Assembly: GCF_019175365.1 (NCBI RefSeq)
Contig: NZ_CP059572.1
Span: 5,828,001 to 5,892,000 of the forward strand
Direction of reading: 5' to 3'
Length of the DNA: 64,000 nucleotides
From: Actinomadura graeca
Lineage (GTDB): Bacteria; Actinomycetota; Actinomycetes; Streptosporangiales; Streptosporangiaceae
Part shown: one piece after another, positions 43,656-51,371 of the stretch
How positions within the stretch are numbered: position 1 is the stretch's first letter
Layout: every line of letters starts with the position of its first letter
The notes under the pieces: model-generated
What the model saw: the letters and a program-made list of their open reading frames with translations, nothing else
Told to the model about the DNA's origin: nothing
Database searches by the model: none
Position numbers and translations under genes: made by a program

Positions 43656-44369
43656 CTAGGCCCGCGCCCGGGGTTTGTCCTCTGTGTCGCCGGGGTGCTG
43701 GTCCGGGACGAAGCGGTACCCGACGTTGCGCACCGTGCCGATCAGGGACTCGTACTCGGCGCCCAGTTTGGCGCGGAGGCGCCGGACGTGGACGTCGACC
43801 GTCCGGGTGCCGCCGAAGTAGTCGTAGCCCCAGACCTCCTGGAGGAGCTGGGCGCGGGTGAAGACCCGGCCCGGGTGCTGGGCCAGGTACTTCAGCAGCT
43901 CGAACTCCTTGAAGGTGAGGTCCAGGACGCGGCCGCGCAGCCGGGCGGTGTAGGTGGCCTCGTCGATCGTGAGCTCGCCGCTGCGGATCTCGCCGGGGGT
44001 CTCCTCGGCGCCGCTGTCGGCGGCGCGCCCGGCGGCGAGGCGGAGGCGGGCCTCGACCTCGGCGGGGCCCGCGGTCTGGAGCAGGACGTCGTCCAGCCCC
44101 CACTCGGGCGTGAGCGCGGCGAGGCCGCCCTCGGTGACGATGCCGAGCAGCGGGGCGTCCAGGCCGGTGGTGCGCAGCAGCCGGCACAGGCCCTTGGCCT
44201 GGACGAGGTCGCGGCGCGCGTCCACGAGCACGACGTCGGACGGCGGCGCGTCGAGCAGGGCCGAGCCCTCGGCCGGGACGACCCGCACGGAATGCAGGAG
44301 GAGCCCGAGCGCGGGAAGGATCTCGTCGGACGGCTCCAACGCGTTCGTCAGCAAGAGCAAGCCGCTCAA
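43656..44369 (-). CDS. glnR: Nitrogen-metabolism response regulator GlnR
   Basis: A 237-residue OmpR-type orphan regulator. The receiver-like domain begins [20 protein letters not shown] and includes [10 protein letters not shown]. The winged helix ([39 protein letters not shown]) is nearly identical to streptomycete GlnR. GlnR lacks a cognate kinase and controls glnA, amtB and other nitrogen genes. The start is a TTG at 44369, set by GAGGAGG 6 nt upstream; an upstream ATG in frame has no such site. It converges on pstB. Confidence 0.95.
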   Translation of the reverse strand: MSGLLLLTNALEPSDEILPALGLLLHSVRVVPAEGSALLDAPPSDVVLVDARRDLVQAKGLCRLLRTTGLDAPLLGIVTEGGLAALTPEWGLDDVLLQTAGPAEVEARLRLAAGRAADSGAEETPGEIRSGELTIDEATYTARLRGRVLDLTFKEFELLKYLAQHPGRVFTRAQLLQEVWGYDYFGGTRTVDVHVRRLRAKLGAEYESLIGTVRNVGYRFVPDQHPGDTEDKPRARA

Positions 44370-44576
44370 AGGCCGCCTCCTCGTCCGGAAAGACGTGGGA
44401 TCCCGGCGGCTCATCGTCAAGCGCGGCGGCCGGCCGGCGGCTCGAGGACGAGGTGACCGTGACGGCTGTCGGATGAACTCCCTGGCCTCATCGCCCGGAT
44501 CCCTCGCCACGAGCATATCCGAGCCCCTCCCAGGGGCAACGGCACCACCGCGGGTGAGGGATGAGACGCTGTGCGC

Positions 44577-44837
44577 ATGGCCAAGGGAACGATCCGGTAC
44601 TGGGCCGCCGCGAAGGCCGCGGCGGGGACCGGCGAGGAGCCGTACGACGCGGAGACGCTCGCGGAGGCGATGGCGGCGGCCGCCGCGCGGCACGGGCGGG
44701 GCGGGGAGTTCCGGCGCGTCGTCGGGCGCAGCTCGTTCCTGGTGGACGGCGACCCTGTGGGCGCCCGGCCGCACGCGTCGGTCGCCCTCCCGGAGGACGG
44801 TGTCGTGGAGGTGCTGCCGCCCTTCGCCGGGGGCTGA
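44577..44837 (+). CDS. MoaD/ThiS-family ubiquitin-like sulfur carrier protein
   Basis: An 86-residue protein with a beta-grasp pattern ([32 protein letters not shown]) and the C-terminal Gly-Gly needed for adenylation and thiocarboxylation. MoaD/ThiS proteins donate sulfur to molybdopterin, thiamine or other products. It is divergent from glnR and not next to moa genes, so the pathway is unknown. The N-terminal half is unusually Ala-rich. Confidence 0.88.
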   Translation: MAKGTIRYWAAAKAAAGTGEEPYDAETLAEAMAAAAARHGRGGEFRRVVGRSSFLVDGDPVGARPHASVALPEDGVVEVLPPFAGG

Positions 44838-44977
44838 TCCCGCCGGACGGCACGCCGGCGCGGTCATGCCGCGAACCTACGGGCGCCCGCGGCGATCTCA
44901 TTCCATGGCGCGACCCGTGACGGGCGGTTCGCGCACTATGGTGTGGCCGGTCGCGTGCCGTCGGGTAGAGGAGAGAT

Positions 44978-45688
44978 ATGCGGAAAGTCCTGCTGGTGCT
45001 GCTGCTCCTGGTGGCCGGCGGCCTGATCGCCGCGGACCGGCTCGGCGTCCGCGTCGCGCAGAACGAGATCGGCAAGCAGGTGGCCGCGCAGTACAGCCTC
45101 CAGGAGCGGCCCGATGTCACCATCCACGGCATCCCGTTCCTGACGCAGGCCGTCGGCGGCGAGTACGACCACATCGACGTGAAGATCGGCGACTGGACGG
45201 ACCAGGGGATCACCGTCACCGACGTCCGCGTCGACATGCGCGGGGTGAAGGCGCCGCTGGCGGACGTGACGTCGGGCGACGCGTCCAACGTCACCGCGCG
45301 CACGGCGACCGCGTCCGCCATCGTCCCCTACGAGGCGATCCAGAAGCGGGCGCCGAAGCAGGTCAAGAGCATCGGGCCGAAGGGCGGGGACCTGGAGGTC
45401 GGGCTGACCGGGTCGGTGCTCGGCGTCCCGCTGTCCGGCAGCGCGGTCGTCTCCGTCAAGCCCACCGCCCAGGGCATCGCCGTCACGCCGCTGTCGGTCG
45501 GGTCGGCCGGTTCCGCGCAGATGCCGGTGGCGCTGGTGCGGCGCCAGCTGACCTGGCTGGTCCCCGTGGCGGACCTGCCGGTCGGGACGCGGATCAGCAA
45601 GATCGAGCCCACCGCGGCGGGGCTGCGGGTCTCGGCGACGGCGAGCAACGTCCGGCTGAACGACCTGGAGCGCCCGCAGGCGAAATAA
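44978..45688 (+). CDS. DUF2993 (LmeA-like) lipid-binding exported protein
   Basis: A 236-residue protein with an N-terminal hydrophobic signal/anchor (MRKVLLVLLLLVAGGLIAAD) and the DUF2993 domain (DVTIHGIPFLTQAVGGEYDH, GSVLGVPLSG). LmeA of mycobacteria is a periplasmic phospholipid-binding protein involved in mannan elongation and envelope maintenance; this homologue may act likewise. A SigL-type promoter starts just after its stop. Confidence 0.9.
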   Translation: MRKVLLVLLLLVAGGLIAADRLGVRVAQNEIGKQVAAQYSLQERPDVTIHGIPFLTQAVGGEYDHIDVKIGDWTDQGITVTDVRVDMRGVKAPLADVTSGDASNVTARTATASAIVPYEAIQKRAPKQVKSIGPKGGDLEVGLTGSVLGVPLSGSAVVSVKPTAQGIAVTPLSVGSAGSAQMPVALVRRQLTWLVPVADLPVGTRISKIEPTAAGLRVSATASNVRLNDLERPQAK

Positions 45689-45702
45689 CCTGCGGATCCT
45701 TG

Positions 45703-45730
45703 TGAACCGGGCCGCGCAGGCGTACGTGTC
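45703..45730 (+). promoter_or_regulatory. SigL-type ECF promoter
   Basis: TGAACC (45703-45708), 16-bp spacer, CGTGTC (45725-45730). This matches the mycobacterial SigL consensus TGAACC-N16-CGTGTC. The sigma gene GTG lies 6 nt downstream, so the transcript is probably leaderless and autoregulated. Confidence 0.75.
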
Positions 45731-45736
45731 AGTGGT

Positions 45737-46252
45737 GTGGGTCCAACCGCGGATGAGGGTTTGCTACGCGCCTTGTACAGCGAGCATGGGGGTCCCCTCC
45801 TCGGTTACGTACTGCGGCTGACGGGCGGGGACCGAACCCAGGCAGAGGACGTCGTGCAAGAGACGCTCCTGCGCGCCTGGAGGCACCCTGAGGCGCTCGC
45901 AGGGCGCCCGGTACGGCCATGGCTGTTCACGGTCGCGCGGAACCTCGTCGTGGACGCGCATCGTGCCCGGCGGGCGCGGCCGCCGGAGACCGGCATCGAC
46001 GAGCAGGTCATGATGACCGCATCCGGCTCCGACGACATCGACCGGGCCCTGGAATCCTGGACGGTGGCCGAGGCGCTGGCCCAGCTGACCCCGTCGCACC
46101 GGGCGGTCCTGGTGGAGACCTACTACCGGGGGCGGTCGGTGGCCGAGGCCGCGAAGACGCTGGGCATCCCGCCCGGCACGGTGAAGTCCCGCACCTACTA
46201 CGCGTTGCGGGCGCTCAAGCTCGCGTTGGAGGAGCGGGGGTTGGCGCCATGA
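45737..46252 (+). CDS. ECF sigma factor (SigL-like)
   Basis: A 171-residue ECF sigma factor. Region 2 has LGYVLRLTGGDRTQAEDVVQ and RPWLFTVARNLVVDAHRARR; region 4 has LTPSHRAVLVETYYRGRSVA and PPGTVKSRTYYALRALK. It directs RNA polymerase to ECF promoters, and its own upstream region has a SigL-consensus promoter. The stop overlaps the ATG of a zinc-finger anti-sigma gene, as for M. tuberculosis sigL-rslA. Confidence 0.93.
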   Translation: MGPTADEGLLRALYSEHGGPLLGYVLRLTGGDRTQAEDVVQETLLRAWRHPEALAGRPVRPWLFTVARNLVVDAHRARRARPPETGIDEQVMMTASGSDDIDRALESWTVAEALAQLTPSHRAVLVETYYRGRSVAEAAKTLGIPPGTVKSRTYYALRALKLALEERGLAP

Positions 46253-46962
46253 AGGACTGCACGGACGTGCGCACCTCCCTGGGGGTGTACGTGCTCGGCG
46301 CGATCCAGCCGGGTGAGCGGAGCCGGGTGGAGGCCCATCTGGAGGGCTGCCCGTCCTGCCGGGACGAGCTCGCCGGGCTGGCCGCCCTGCCCGCCCTGCT
46401 CGGGCGGGTCGACGAGGGGCAGCTCAGCCAGGTCGCCGGGCCTCCGCCCGAGCTGCTGGAGGGCCTGCTCGCCCGCGCGGCCGAGCGGCGGAGGGGATGG
46501 CGGAGGCTGCGGGGCGGCCTGGGCCGGATCCCGCTCGCCGTCGCGGCCTGCGTACTGCTCGTCGTCGGTGCCCTGGTCGGCGGCCTGCTGTTCCCCTCGG
46601 ACGGCGCCGACCGCGCCGCGCCGCGGCCCGCGACGTCCTCGCCGGGAGCCTCGCCGGCGGCGACGGCGGAGCGGATCGCGGCGGAGAACCCCCGGAACAA
46701 CATCAAGGGCTATGTCATGCTCCGCAAGAAGAAGTGGGGCACCGAGGTCGAGCTGCACCTGTCGGGCGTCCCGAAGGGGTCACGGTGCCGGCTGCTGGTG
46801 ATCGCCAGGGACGGGCAGCGGGACGCGCTGGGCAGCTGGTACGTCCCCTACGACAAGGGGTACGGCGAGTACCGCGGCTCCACGATGTTCCCGCGCGGGC
46901 AGCTGTTCTCCTTCGAGATCGTCGGTCTCGACGGGGCGCCGCTGCTCACGATCCCCACCTGA
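46249..46962 (+). CDS. Zinc-finger transmembrane anti-sigma factor (RslA-like)
   Basis: A 237-residue protein from ATG 46249 overlapping the sigma stop. The N-terminal ZAS domain has VEAHLEGCPSCRDEL (HxxxCxxC). One membrane helix (LAVAACVLLVVGALVGGLLF) follows at about residue 100, then an extracytoplasmic domain ending KGYGEYRGSTMF and VGLDGAPLLTIPT. ZAS anti-sigmas bind the sigma factor and release it when their cysteines are oxidised. It is encoded just before a thioredoxin-like protein, which suggests redox control. Confidence 0.92.
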   Translation: MKDCTDVRTSLGVYVLGAIQPGERSRVEAHLEGCPSCRDELAGLAALPALLGRVDEGQLSQVAGPPPELLEGLLARAAERRRGWRRLRGGLGRIPLAVAACVLLVVGALVGGLLFPSDGADRAAPRPATSSPGASPAATAERIAAENPRNNIKGYVMLRKKKWGTEVELHLSGVPKGSRCRLLVIARDGQRDALGSWYVPYDKGYGEYRGSTMFPRGQLFSFEIVGLDGAPLLTIPT

Positions 46963-47037
46963 GCGTTTTCCGCCCCAAGGGTTGCGATCCGTGTCTCCCG
47001 CACCGATCCGCTCCGCGGTTCCGGAAGAATCCGGGGT

Positions 47038-47478
47038 GTGGCCGGGTTGTCACCTTCGATGGAAGGCGCAGTGATCGCGGTGGCGGTGCTCGCCGCCGCC
47101 ACGGTCTTCGGGCTGGTGCGGCGACGGCGTGACGGCGTGCTGCGCGCGCGGAGGGAGGACGGCGTGACCGAGGTCCTCGGACCGGGCGAGCTGGGCGCCG
47201 ACCTCGGCGAGAGGGCCACCCTGCTCCAGTTCTCCAGCGCGTTCTGCGCCCCCTGCCGCGCGACGCGGCGCGTCCTCGGCGACGTGGCCGGCATGGTGGA
47301 GGGGGTCGCGCACATCGAGCTGGACGCCGAGTCGCACCTTGACCTCGTCCGCAGGCTGAACATCGTCCGCACCCCGACCGTCCTGGTCCTGGACGCGGCC
47401 GGACGTGTCGTGCAGCGCGCCTCCGGGGCGCCCCGGAAGGCCGACGTCATCGCCGTCCTGGGGACCGCCCTCCCCTGA
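47038..47478 (+). CDS. Membrane-anchored thioredoxin-like protein
   Basis: A 146-residue protein (GTG 47038, or ATG 47059). One N-terminal membrane helix (EGAVIAVAVLAAATVFGLV) is followed by basic residues, so the thioredoxin domain should face the cytoplasm. The active site is FCAPCR, and the cis-Pro lies in VRTPTVLVLD. It sits between the SigL/RslA pair and the DUF4395-rhodanese-DUF1416 sulfur genes, linking the two by thiol chemistry. Confidence 0.88.
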   Translation: MAGLSPSMEGAVIAVAVLAAATVFGLVRRRRDGVLRARREDGVTEVLGPGELGADLGERATLLQFSSAFCAPCRATRRVLGDVAGMVEGVAHIELDAESHLDLVRRLNIVRTPTVLVLDAAGRVVQRASGAPRKADVIAVLGTALP

Positions 47479-47536
47479 GTTGACCTTGCTGACCTGCGGG
47501 AAGAGGACTGTCACTGTCTCGCAAGGCGAGATGGAT

Positions 47537-47566
47537 GTGACAGCGCGTGGATTGTCGGCTTACCAT
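47537..47566 (+). promoter_or_regulatory. HrdB/SigA-type promoter of the sulfur operon
   Basis: GTGACA (47537-47542), 18-bp spacer, TACCAT (47561-47566). The leader-peptide GTG at 47574 lies at the expected transcription start, so the message is probably leaderless. Confidence 0.55.
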
Positions 47567-47573
47567 CGTGTCC

Positions 47574-47660
47574 GTGCGTTACTGGACAGAGCAGCTGCTC
47601 ACGAAGCGCCGCGCGGTGGACTTCTGCCGCCTGGCCGCTTCGCTCTGTCGTATGGCCTGA
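47574..47660 (+). CDS. Leader peptide for sulfur-metabolism operon (28 residues)
   Basis: A short frame, GTG 47574 to TGA 47660 (an in-frame GTG lies 6 nt earlier). Its core KRRAVDFCRLAASLCRMA fits the RR-x-VD..R....LCR pattern of the short cysteine-containing leader peptides that precede sulfur genes in actinomycetes. Such peptides are thought to sense Cys-tRNA by ribosome stalling at Cys codons; here two Cys codons (TGC, TGT) lie near the end. DUF4395, rhodanese and DUF1416 genes follow. A consensus promoter lies at the right distance for a leaderless start. Confidence 0.7.
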   Translation: MRYWTEQLLTKRRAVDFCRLAASLCRMA

Positions 47661-47735
47661 GGCATCGAGCCCTTCCGCCCCCGAGCAGTCCCATTCCAGC
47701 TCGTACGCACGCTTCCTCCACTCTGGAGAACCCCG

Positions 47736-48179
47736 ATGCAGGTTGATCCGCGTGGGCAGCGCTTCGTCGCAGCCGTCACGTCGGTGGTACTCATCACGGT
47801 CCTGGTGCTGGGGAGCGGGGCCCTGCTCGCCGCTCAGGCCGCGGTGTTCGCCGTCGCGACCCTCTTCGGCCTCCGGTACGCCCCGTACGGACTGGTCTTC
47901 AAGGTGCTCGTCCGCCCCCGGCTCGCCCCTCCCAGGGAACTGGAGGACGAGGCCCCGCCCCGCTTCGCGCAGGGCGTCGGGCTCGTCTTCGCCCTGGTGG
48001 GGACGGTCGGATACGCGGCGGGGAGCACCTGGCTCGGCATCGGTGCCACCGCCCTCGCGCTGGGGGCGGCGTTCCTGAACGCGGCGTTCGGGTTCTGCCT
48101 CGGCTGCGAGATGTATCTCCTGACCCGGCGCGTCCGGGTCGGGGGACGTGGGGGCACGTCCCCCCTGGAGAAGTACTGA
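47736..48179 (+). CDS. DUF4395 membrane protein
   Basis: A 147-residue protein with four predicted membrane segments and a conserved C-terminal CLGC (Cys121, Cys124) at the end of the last helix. DUF4395 proteins are encoded beside thioredoxins and rhodaneses and are suspected to handle thiol or sulfur redox in the membrane; no activity is proven. It is the first full gene after the leader peptide. Near its end a GGGGGACGTG/CACGTCCCCC hairpin lies within the coding sequence. Confidence 0.85.
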   Translation: MQVDPRGQRFVAAVTSVVLITVLVLGSGALLAAQAAVFAVATLFGLRYAPYGLVFKVLVRPRLAPPRELEDEAPPRFAQGVGLVFALVGTVGYAAGSTWLGIGATALALGAAFLNAAFGFCLGCEMYLLTRRVRVGGRGGTSPLEKY

Positions 48180-48220
48180 TTCACCACCGCGAAGATTCGC
48201 TCCGACAGGGAGGTTCCCGC

Positions 48221-49060
48221 ATGAGCCGCTCCGACGTCCTGGTGGACGCCGACTGGGTGGAGTCCAACCTGGACTCGCCCGGCCTCGTTCTCGTCGAGGT
48301 CGACGAGGACGTGTCCGCCTACGACAAGGGCCACATCCGTGGCGCGGTCAAGATCGACTGGAAGACGGAGCTGCAGGACCCGGTCCGCCGCGACTTCGTC
48401 GACAAGACCGGCTTCGAGCAGCTGCTGTCCTCCAAGGGCATCGCCAACGACGACCTGGTGATCCTCTACGGCGGCAACAACAACTGGTTCGCCGCGTACG
48501 CGTACTGGTACTTCAAGCTGTACGGGCACGACAAGGTCAAGCTGCTCGACGGCGGCCGCAAGAAGTGGGAGCTGGACTCCCGCGAGCTCGTCACCGACGT
48601 CCCGTCCCGTCCGGCCACGCAGTACAAGGCCCAGGACCAGGACCTGACGATCCGCGCCTTCCGCGAGGAGGTCGTCGACGCGATCGGCACCAAGAACCTG
48701 ATCGACGTCCGCTCGCCGGACGAGTTCAGCGGCAAGCTCCTGGCCCCCGCGCACCTGCCGCAGGAGCAGGCGCAGCGGGCCGGTCACGTGCCCACCGCGC
48801 GCAGCATCCCCTGGTCGAAGGCGGCCAACGACGACGGCACGTTCAAGTCCGACGACGAGCTCCGCGAGATCTACGGCGAGGCCGGCGTCGACCTGGGCAA
48901 GCCGACGATCGCCTACTGCCGCATCGGCGAGCGCTCGTCCCACACCTGGTTCGCGCTGCGCGAGCTGCTCGGCCTCCAGGACGTCAAGAACTACGACGGC
49001 TCCTGGACCGAGTACGGCTCGCTCGTCGGCGTCCCGATCGAGCTCGGCGAGCCCAAGTAA
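48221..49060 (+). CDS. Thiosulfate sulfurtransferase (two-domain rhodanese)
   Basis: A 279-residue tandem rhodanese. The N-terminal inactive domain has YDKGHIRGAVKIDW and VILYGGNNNWFAAYAYWY; the C-terminal domain has LIDVRSPDEFSG and the active loop YCRIGERS with the persulfide Cys. It transfers sulfane sulfur from thiosulfate (or mercaptopyruvate) to cyanide or thiols. AGGGAGG precedes the ATG. It lies between DUF4395 and DUF1416 genes, the same arrangement as in streptomycetes and mycobacteria (CysA/SseC). Confidence 0.94.
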   Translation: MSRSDVLVDADWVESNLDSPGLVLVEVDEDVSAYDKGHIRGAVKIDWKTELQDPVRRDFVDKTGFEQLLSSKGIANDDLVILYGGNNNWFAAYAYWYFKLYGHDKVKLLDGGRKKWELDSRELVTDVPSRPATQYKAQDQDLTIRAFREEVVDAIGTKNLIDVRSPDEFSGKLLAPAHLPQEQAQRAGHVPTARSIPWSKAANDDGTFKSDDELREIYGEAGVDLGKPTIAYCRIGERSSHTWFALRELLGLQDVKNYDGSWTEYGSLVGVPIELGEPK

Positions 49061-49105
49061 CCGTCCACAACCCGACCCTTCCGTGTGCACGGAGATGGAG
49101 GAGCA

Positions 49106-49414
49106 ATGACCCAAGGCTGCGCAGCGCCCGCGCAGACGGCGCACCTTCCGGCGACCGTCGACCTCGACAACGAGGCCGTCATCCAGGGGACCGTCACCCG
49201 TGACGGCGCCCCGGTGTCCAGCGCCTACGCCCGGCTTCTCGACTCGACCGGCGAGTTCACCGCCGAGGTGGTCACCGGTGAGGAGGGGGTGTTCCGGTTC
49301 TTCGCCGCCGACGGCGACTGGACCGTGCGCGTCCTCGCCGCGGGCGGCGTGAGCGTCGACAACAGCGTCACGGCCAAGACCGGCGAGGTCGCCGGGCTCG
49401 AGGTCGCGATCTGA
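49106..49414 (+). CDS. DUF1416 protein (SseC-like)
   Basis: A 102-residue protein with a beta-sandwich carboxypeptidase-regulatory-like domain (AVIQGTVTRDGAPVSSAYAR, EGVFRFFAADGDWTV). DUF1416 proteins are encoded directly after thiosulfate sulfurtransferase in actinobacteria. The N-terminal Cys (MTQGCAAP) may be functional. A GGAGGAGCA ribosome-binding site precedes the ATG and a 15-bp hairpin follows the stop. Function unknown. Confidence 0.9.
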   Translation: MTQGCAAPAQTAHLPATVDLDNEAVIQGTVTRDGAPVSSAYARLLDSTGEFTAEVVTGEEGVFRFFAADGDWTVRVLAAGGVSVDNSVTAKTGEVAGLEVAI

Positions 49415-49438
49415 GCAGAGCCTTCGCGGGCCGTCACC

Positions 49439-49476
49439 GGACCCCGCCGTCCCCGCCTCGCGGGACGGCGGGGTCC
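49439..49476 (+). terminator. 15-bp perfect-stem terminator of the sulfur operon
   Basis: Bases 49439-49453 pair exactly with 49462-49476 around an 8-nt loop, 25 nt after the DUF1416 stop. Confidence 0.85.
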
Positions 49477-49534
49477 GTCGTTCGCGGGCCGGGCACGCGG
49501 CGCGCCGGCGGACGCGATGGGTAGCATCGGCGCG

Positions 49535-50842
49535 ATGTCCGTCCGGTTCCTCCCGTCCCCCCGCTCGCCGCTGATCCTGCCCTGGGCCGCGCTCAGGCTC
49601 GCGGCGCGGTTCGTCCTGCCGCTGACCCTGTGGTTCACGGTGGGGCAGCTGCTGCGGTACGGGGCGATGTACGGCGGGTACCGGCTCGGCGAGATGAAGG
49701 GCACGGTCGCGGCCGTCGCGCCGCTGCTGACCGTCGGCGTCCTGGTGATGGTCACGCTCGGGGTGGCCGTCGCGATGGTGCACTGCGTGCGCGAGGGCCT
49801 GGACGTGGTCCACGCCCGCGAGGCGGACGGCGACCTGACGCCCTGGGCGGTCGGGAACGAGGAGTCGGTGTTCGGCGCCGCGGGCCGCGCCGCCCTCCCG
49901 TTCGTGGTCTTCTACCTGGGCTGGGGCCTCCAGGGCGACGACGCCCGCGAGTTCGCCGACCAGGCCACGAGCCGCGGCTTCGCCGAGGGCGGGTTCGCGG
50001 GGCAGATCAAGGGCCTCGGCATGCTCGTGTCGCTGGAGAAGCACGTCCCGCTGGCGATCGGCCTCACCGCCGGGTTCTTCGCCGTCCGGTTCCTGGTGGA
50101 ATGGCTGCTGGAGGAGCGGCTGCCGCGCTCCGTCGGCGCCCTGGTCGCCTTCCTGGAGATCAACTTCGCGCTGTTCGCCATCTTCACGATCGACCACCTG
50201 CGCGGCGAGGGCGTCGACTGGTCCGCCCGGCGGCAGGCGTGGACGTGGGTGACCGACATCGCCGGTCCCGTCCTGGAGCTGTGGCCGCCGTTCAAGGAGG
50301 CGGTGCTCGGCGCCCTGATCTGGCTGGTCGTCGCCGGGGTGATCCTCGGCCTGGACGCGCGCGACGAGCAGCTCGTGCTCGGCCGCGGCCGGGCGGCGCG
50401 GCGGCTGTCGCGCGCCGGGGGGCTCGACCGGCTGAACAGCCCGCGCGAGATCCTGACGCGCGGCTTCCGCGAGATGTGGCTGCCCGCCTGGTACGGGCTG
50501 CGGCTCGTCCGCCGGTCGGGGGTGCTGCCGTTCGCGACGTTCTGCCTGCTGTTCACGGGCCTGGACGTGGCCGAGGACGCCTCGCGCCGTCTCGTCTACG
50601 AGCTGCTCGGCCCGCACGAGGTGACCTGGTGGATCCCGCGGATGCCGCTCGTCGCGTACGGGACCGGGCTGATCTTCCAGATCCTGCGGATCTGCCTGCT
50701 CGCCGCCGCGTTCGACCTCGTGATGGCGCGCGTCACGGCGCGAACCGCAGCAAAGGCAGCGGCCCCTTCCCCCGCGGGTACGCCGGGGGACGCACCTCCA
50801 GCACCAGCGAACCGGCCATGGCCCGTGGCACCGTCCCCCTGA
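49535..50842 (+). CDS. Multi-pass membrane protein of unknown function
   Basis: About 435 residues from ATG 49535 (an ATG at 49517 is the alternative). It has seven or eight hydrophobic segments, among them LRLAARFVLPLTLWFTVGQL, APLLTVGVLVMVTLGVAVAM and FALFAIFTIDHL, with charged loops. I do not recognise a transporter or enzyme motif. The last ~35 residues are Ala/Pro low complexity and overlap the 3' end of the gene on the opposite strand by 110 bp. It faces the DUF4352-like operon; together they border the type VII secretion locus. Confidence 0.82.
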   Translation: MSVRFLPSPRSPLILPWAALRLAARFVLPLTLWFTVGQLLRYGAMYGGYRLGEMKGTVAAVAPLLTVGVLVMVTLGVAVAMVHCVREGLDVVHAREADGDLTPWAVGNEESVFGAAGRAALPFVVFYLGWGLQGDDAREFADQATSRGFAEGGFAGQIKGLGMLVSLEKHVPLAIGLTAGFFAVRFLVEWLLEERLPRSVGALVAFLEINFALFAIFTIDHLRGEGVDWSARRQAWTWVTDIAGPVLELWPPFKEAVLGALIWLVVAGVILGLDARDEQLVLGRGRAARRLSRAGGLDRLNSPREILTRGFREMWLPAWYGLRLVRRSGVLPFATFCLLFTGLDVAEDASRRLVYELLGPHEVTWWIPRMPLVAYGTGLIFQILRICLLAAAFDLVMARVTARTAAKAAAPSPAGTPGDAPPAPANRPWPVAPSP

Positions 50843-51371
50843 CGGTGAGGCGCGCGGCGACGCCCGGCCGCGGCGCGCCGGTCATGAGTCCCGTCGCCGA
50901 CCACGCGCGTTCCCCGCCGCCGTCCTCCCGGAGGCGGTAGACGATCCCGTACGAGCCGACCGTCTTGGCCCCCGCCGCGTCGAGGGGACGGACGGCGAGG
51001 GTGAGCCGCAGCTCGACCACGTCCTGTCCCCGGGACGCGCCCGCCGGGGATCCTGCCGTGAGCGGGGCCGCGGTCCGCCGGTCGACGACCCTCCACTGCG
51101 CGCCGCCGAGCACGCCCGTCTCCCCGCGCGGCACCGTGGTCGCCTTCTCCTCCGGCTTGAGGTTGGCGTGGACGCCGTGCGTCTCGTCCACCCACCGCAC
51201 GACGAGCAGGACGGGCAGCAGGGTGGCGAGCGCGATCGCCTGGACGACGCGCCGGTCGCGGGGCCGCATCCGCGACGGCCCGGTCCCGGGCGGCGCGGGC
51301 TCCGAGCGCCCGGGCTCCTGCGGATCGGCCTCCGGCGGGTCGGGCCGCGTTCGCGTGGGGTCGCCGCTCAT
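50733..51371 (-). CDS. Membrane-anchored protein with DUF4352-like ectodomain (third gene of operon)
   Basis: A 212-residue protein. Residues 1-40 are Pro/Arg/Glu-rich cytoplasmic sequence, ~42-58 a membrane helix (AIALATLLPVLLVVRWV), and the rest an extracytoplasmic beta-rich domain (VVELRLTLAVRPL, GSLVLEVRPPAYP). It resembles its two upstream neighbours in architecture, not clearly in sequence. The ATG overlaps the stop of the upstream gene (ATGA). Its last 110 bp overlap the opposing membrane-protein gene. Family assignment is tentative. Confidence 0.78.
   Translation of the reverse strand: MSGDPTRTRPDPPEADPQEPGRSEPAPPGTGPSRMRPRDRRVVQAIALATLLPVLLVVRWVDETHGVHANLKPEEKATTVPRGETGVLGGAQWRVVDRRTAAPLTAGSPAGASRGQDVVELRLTLAVRPLDAAGAKTVGSYGIVYRLREDGGGERAWSATGLMTGAPRPGVAARLTVRGTVPRAMAGSLVLEVRPPAYPRGKGPLPLLRFAP

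Noticed and set aside
48136..48170. Terminator inside the end of the DUF4395 gene
   Set aside because: The GGGGGACGTG/CACGTCCCCC hairpin is real but lies within coding sequence and before the rhodanese gene of the same operon; more likely coincidental or a weak attenuator.
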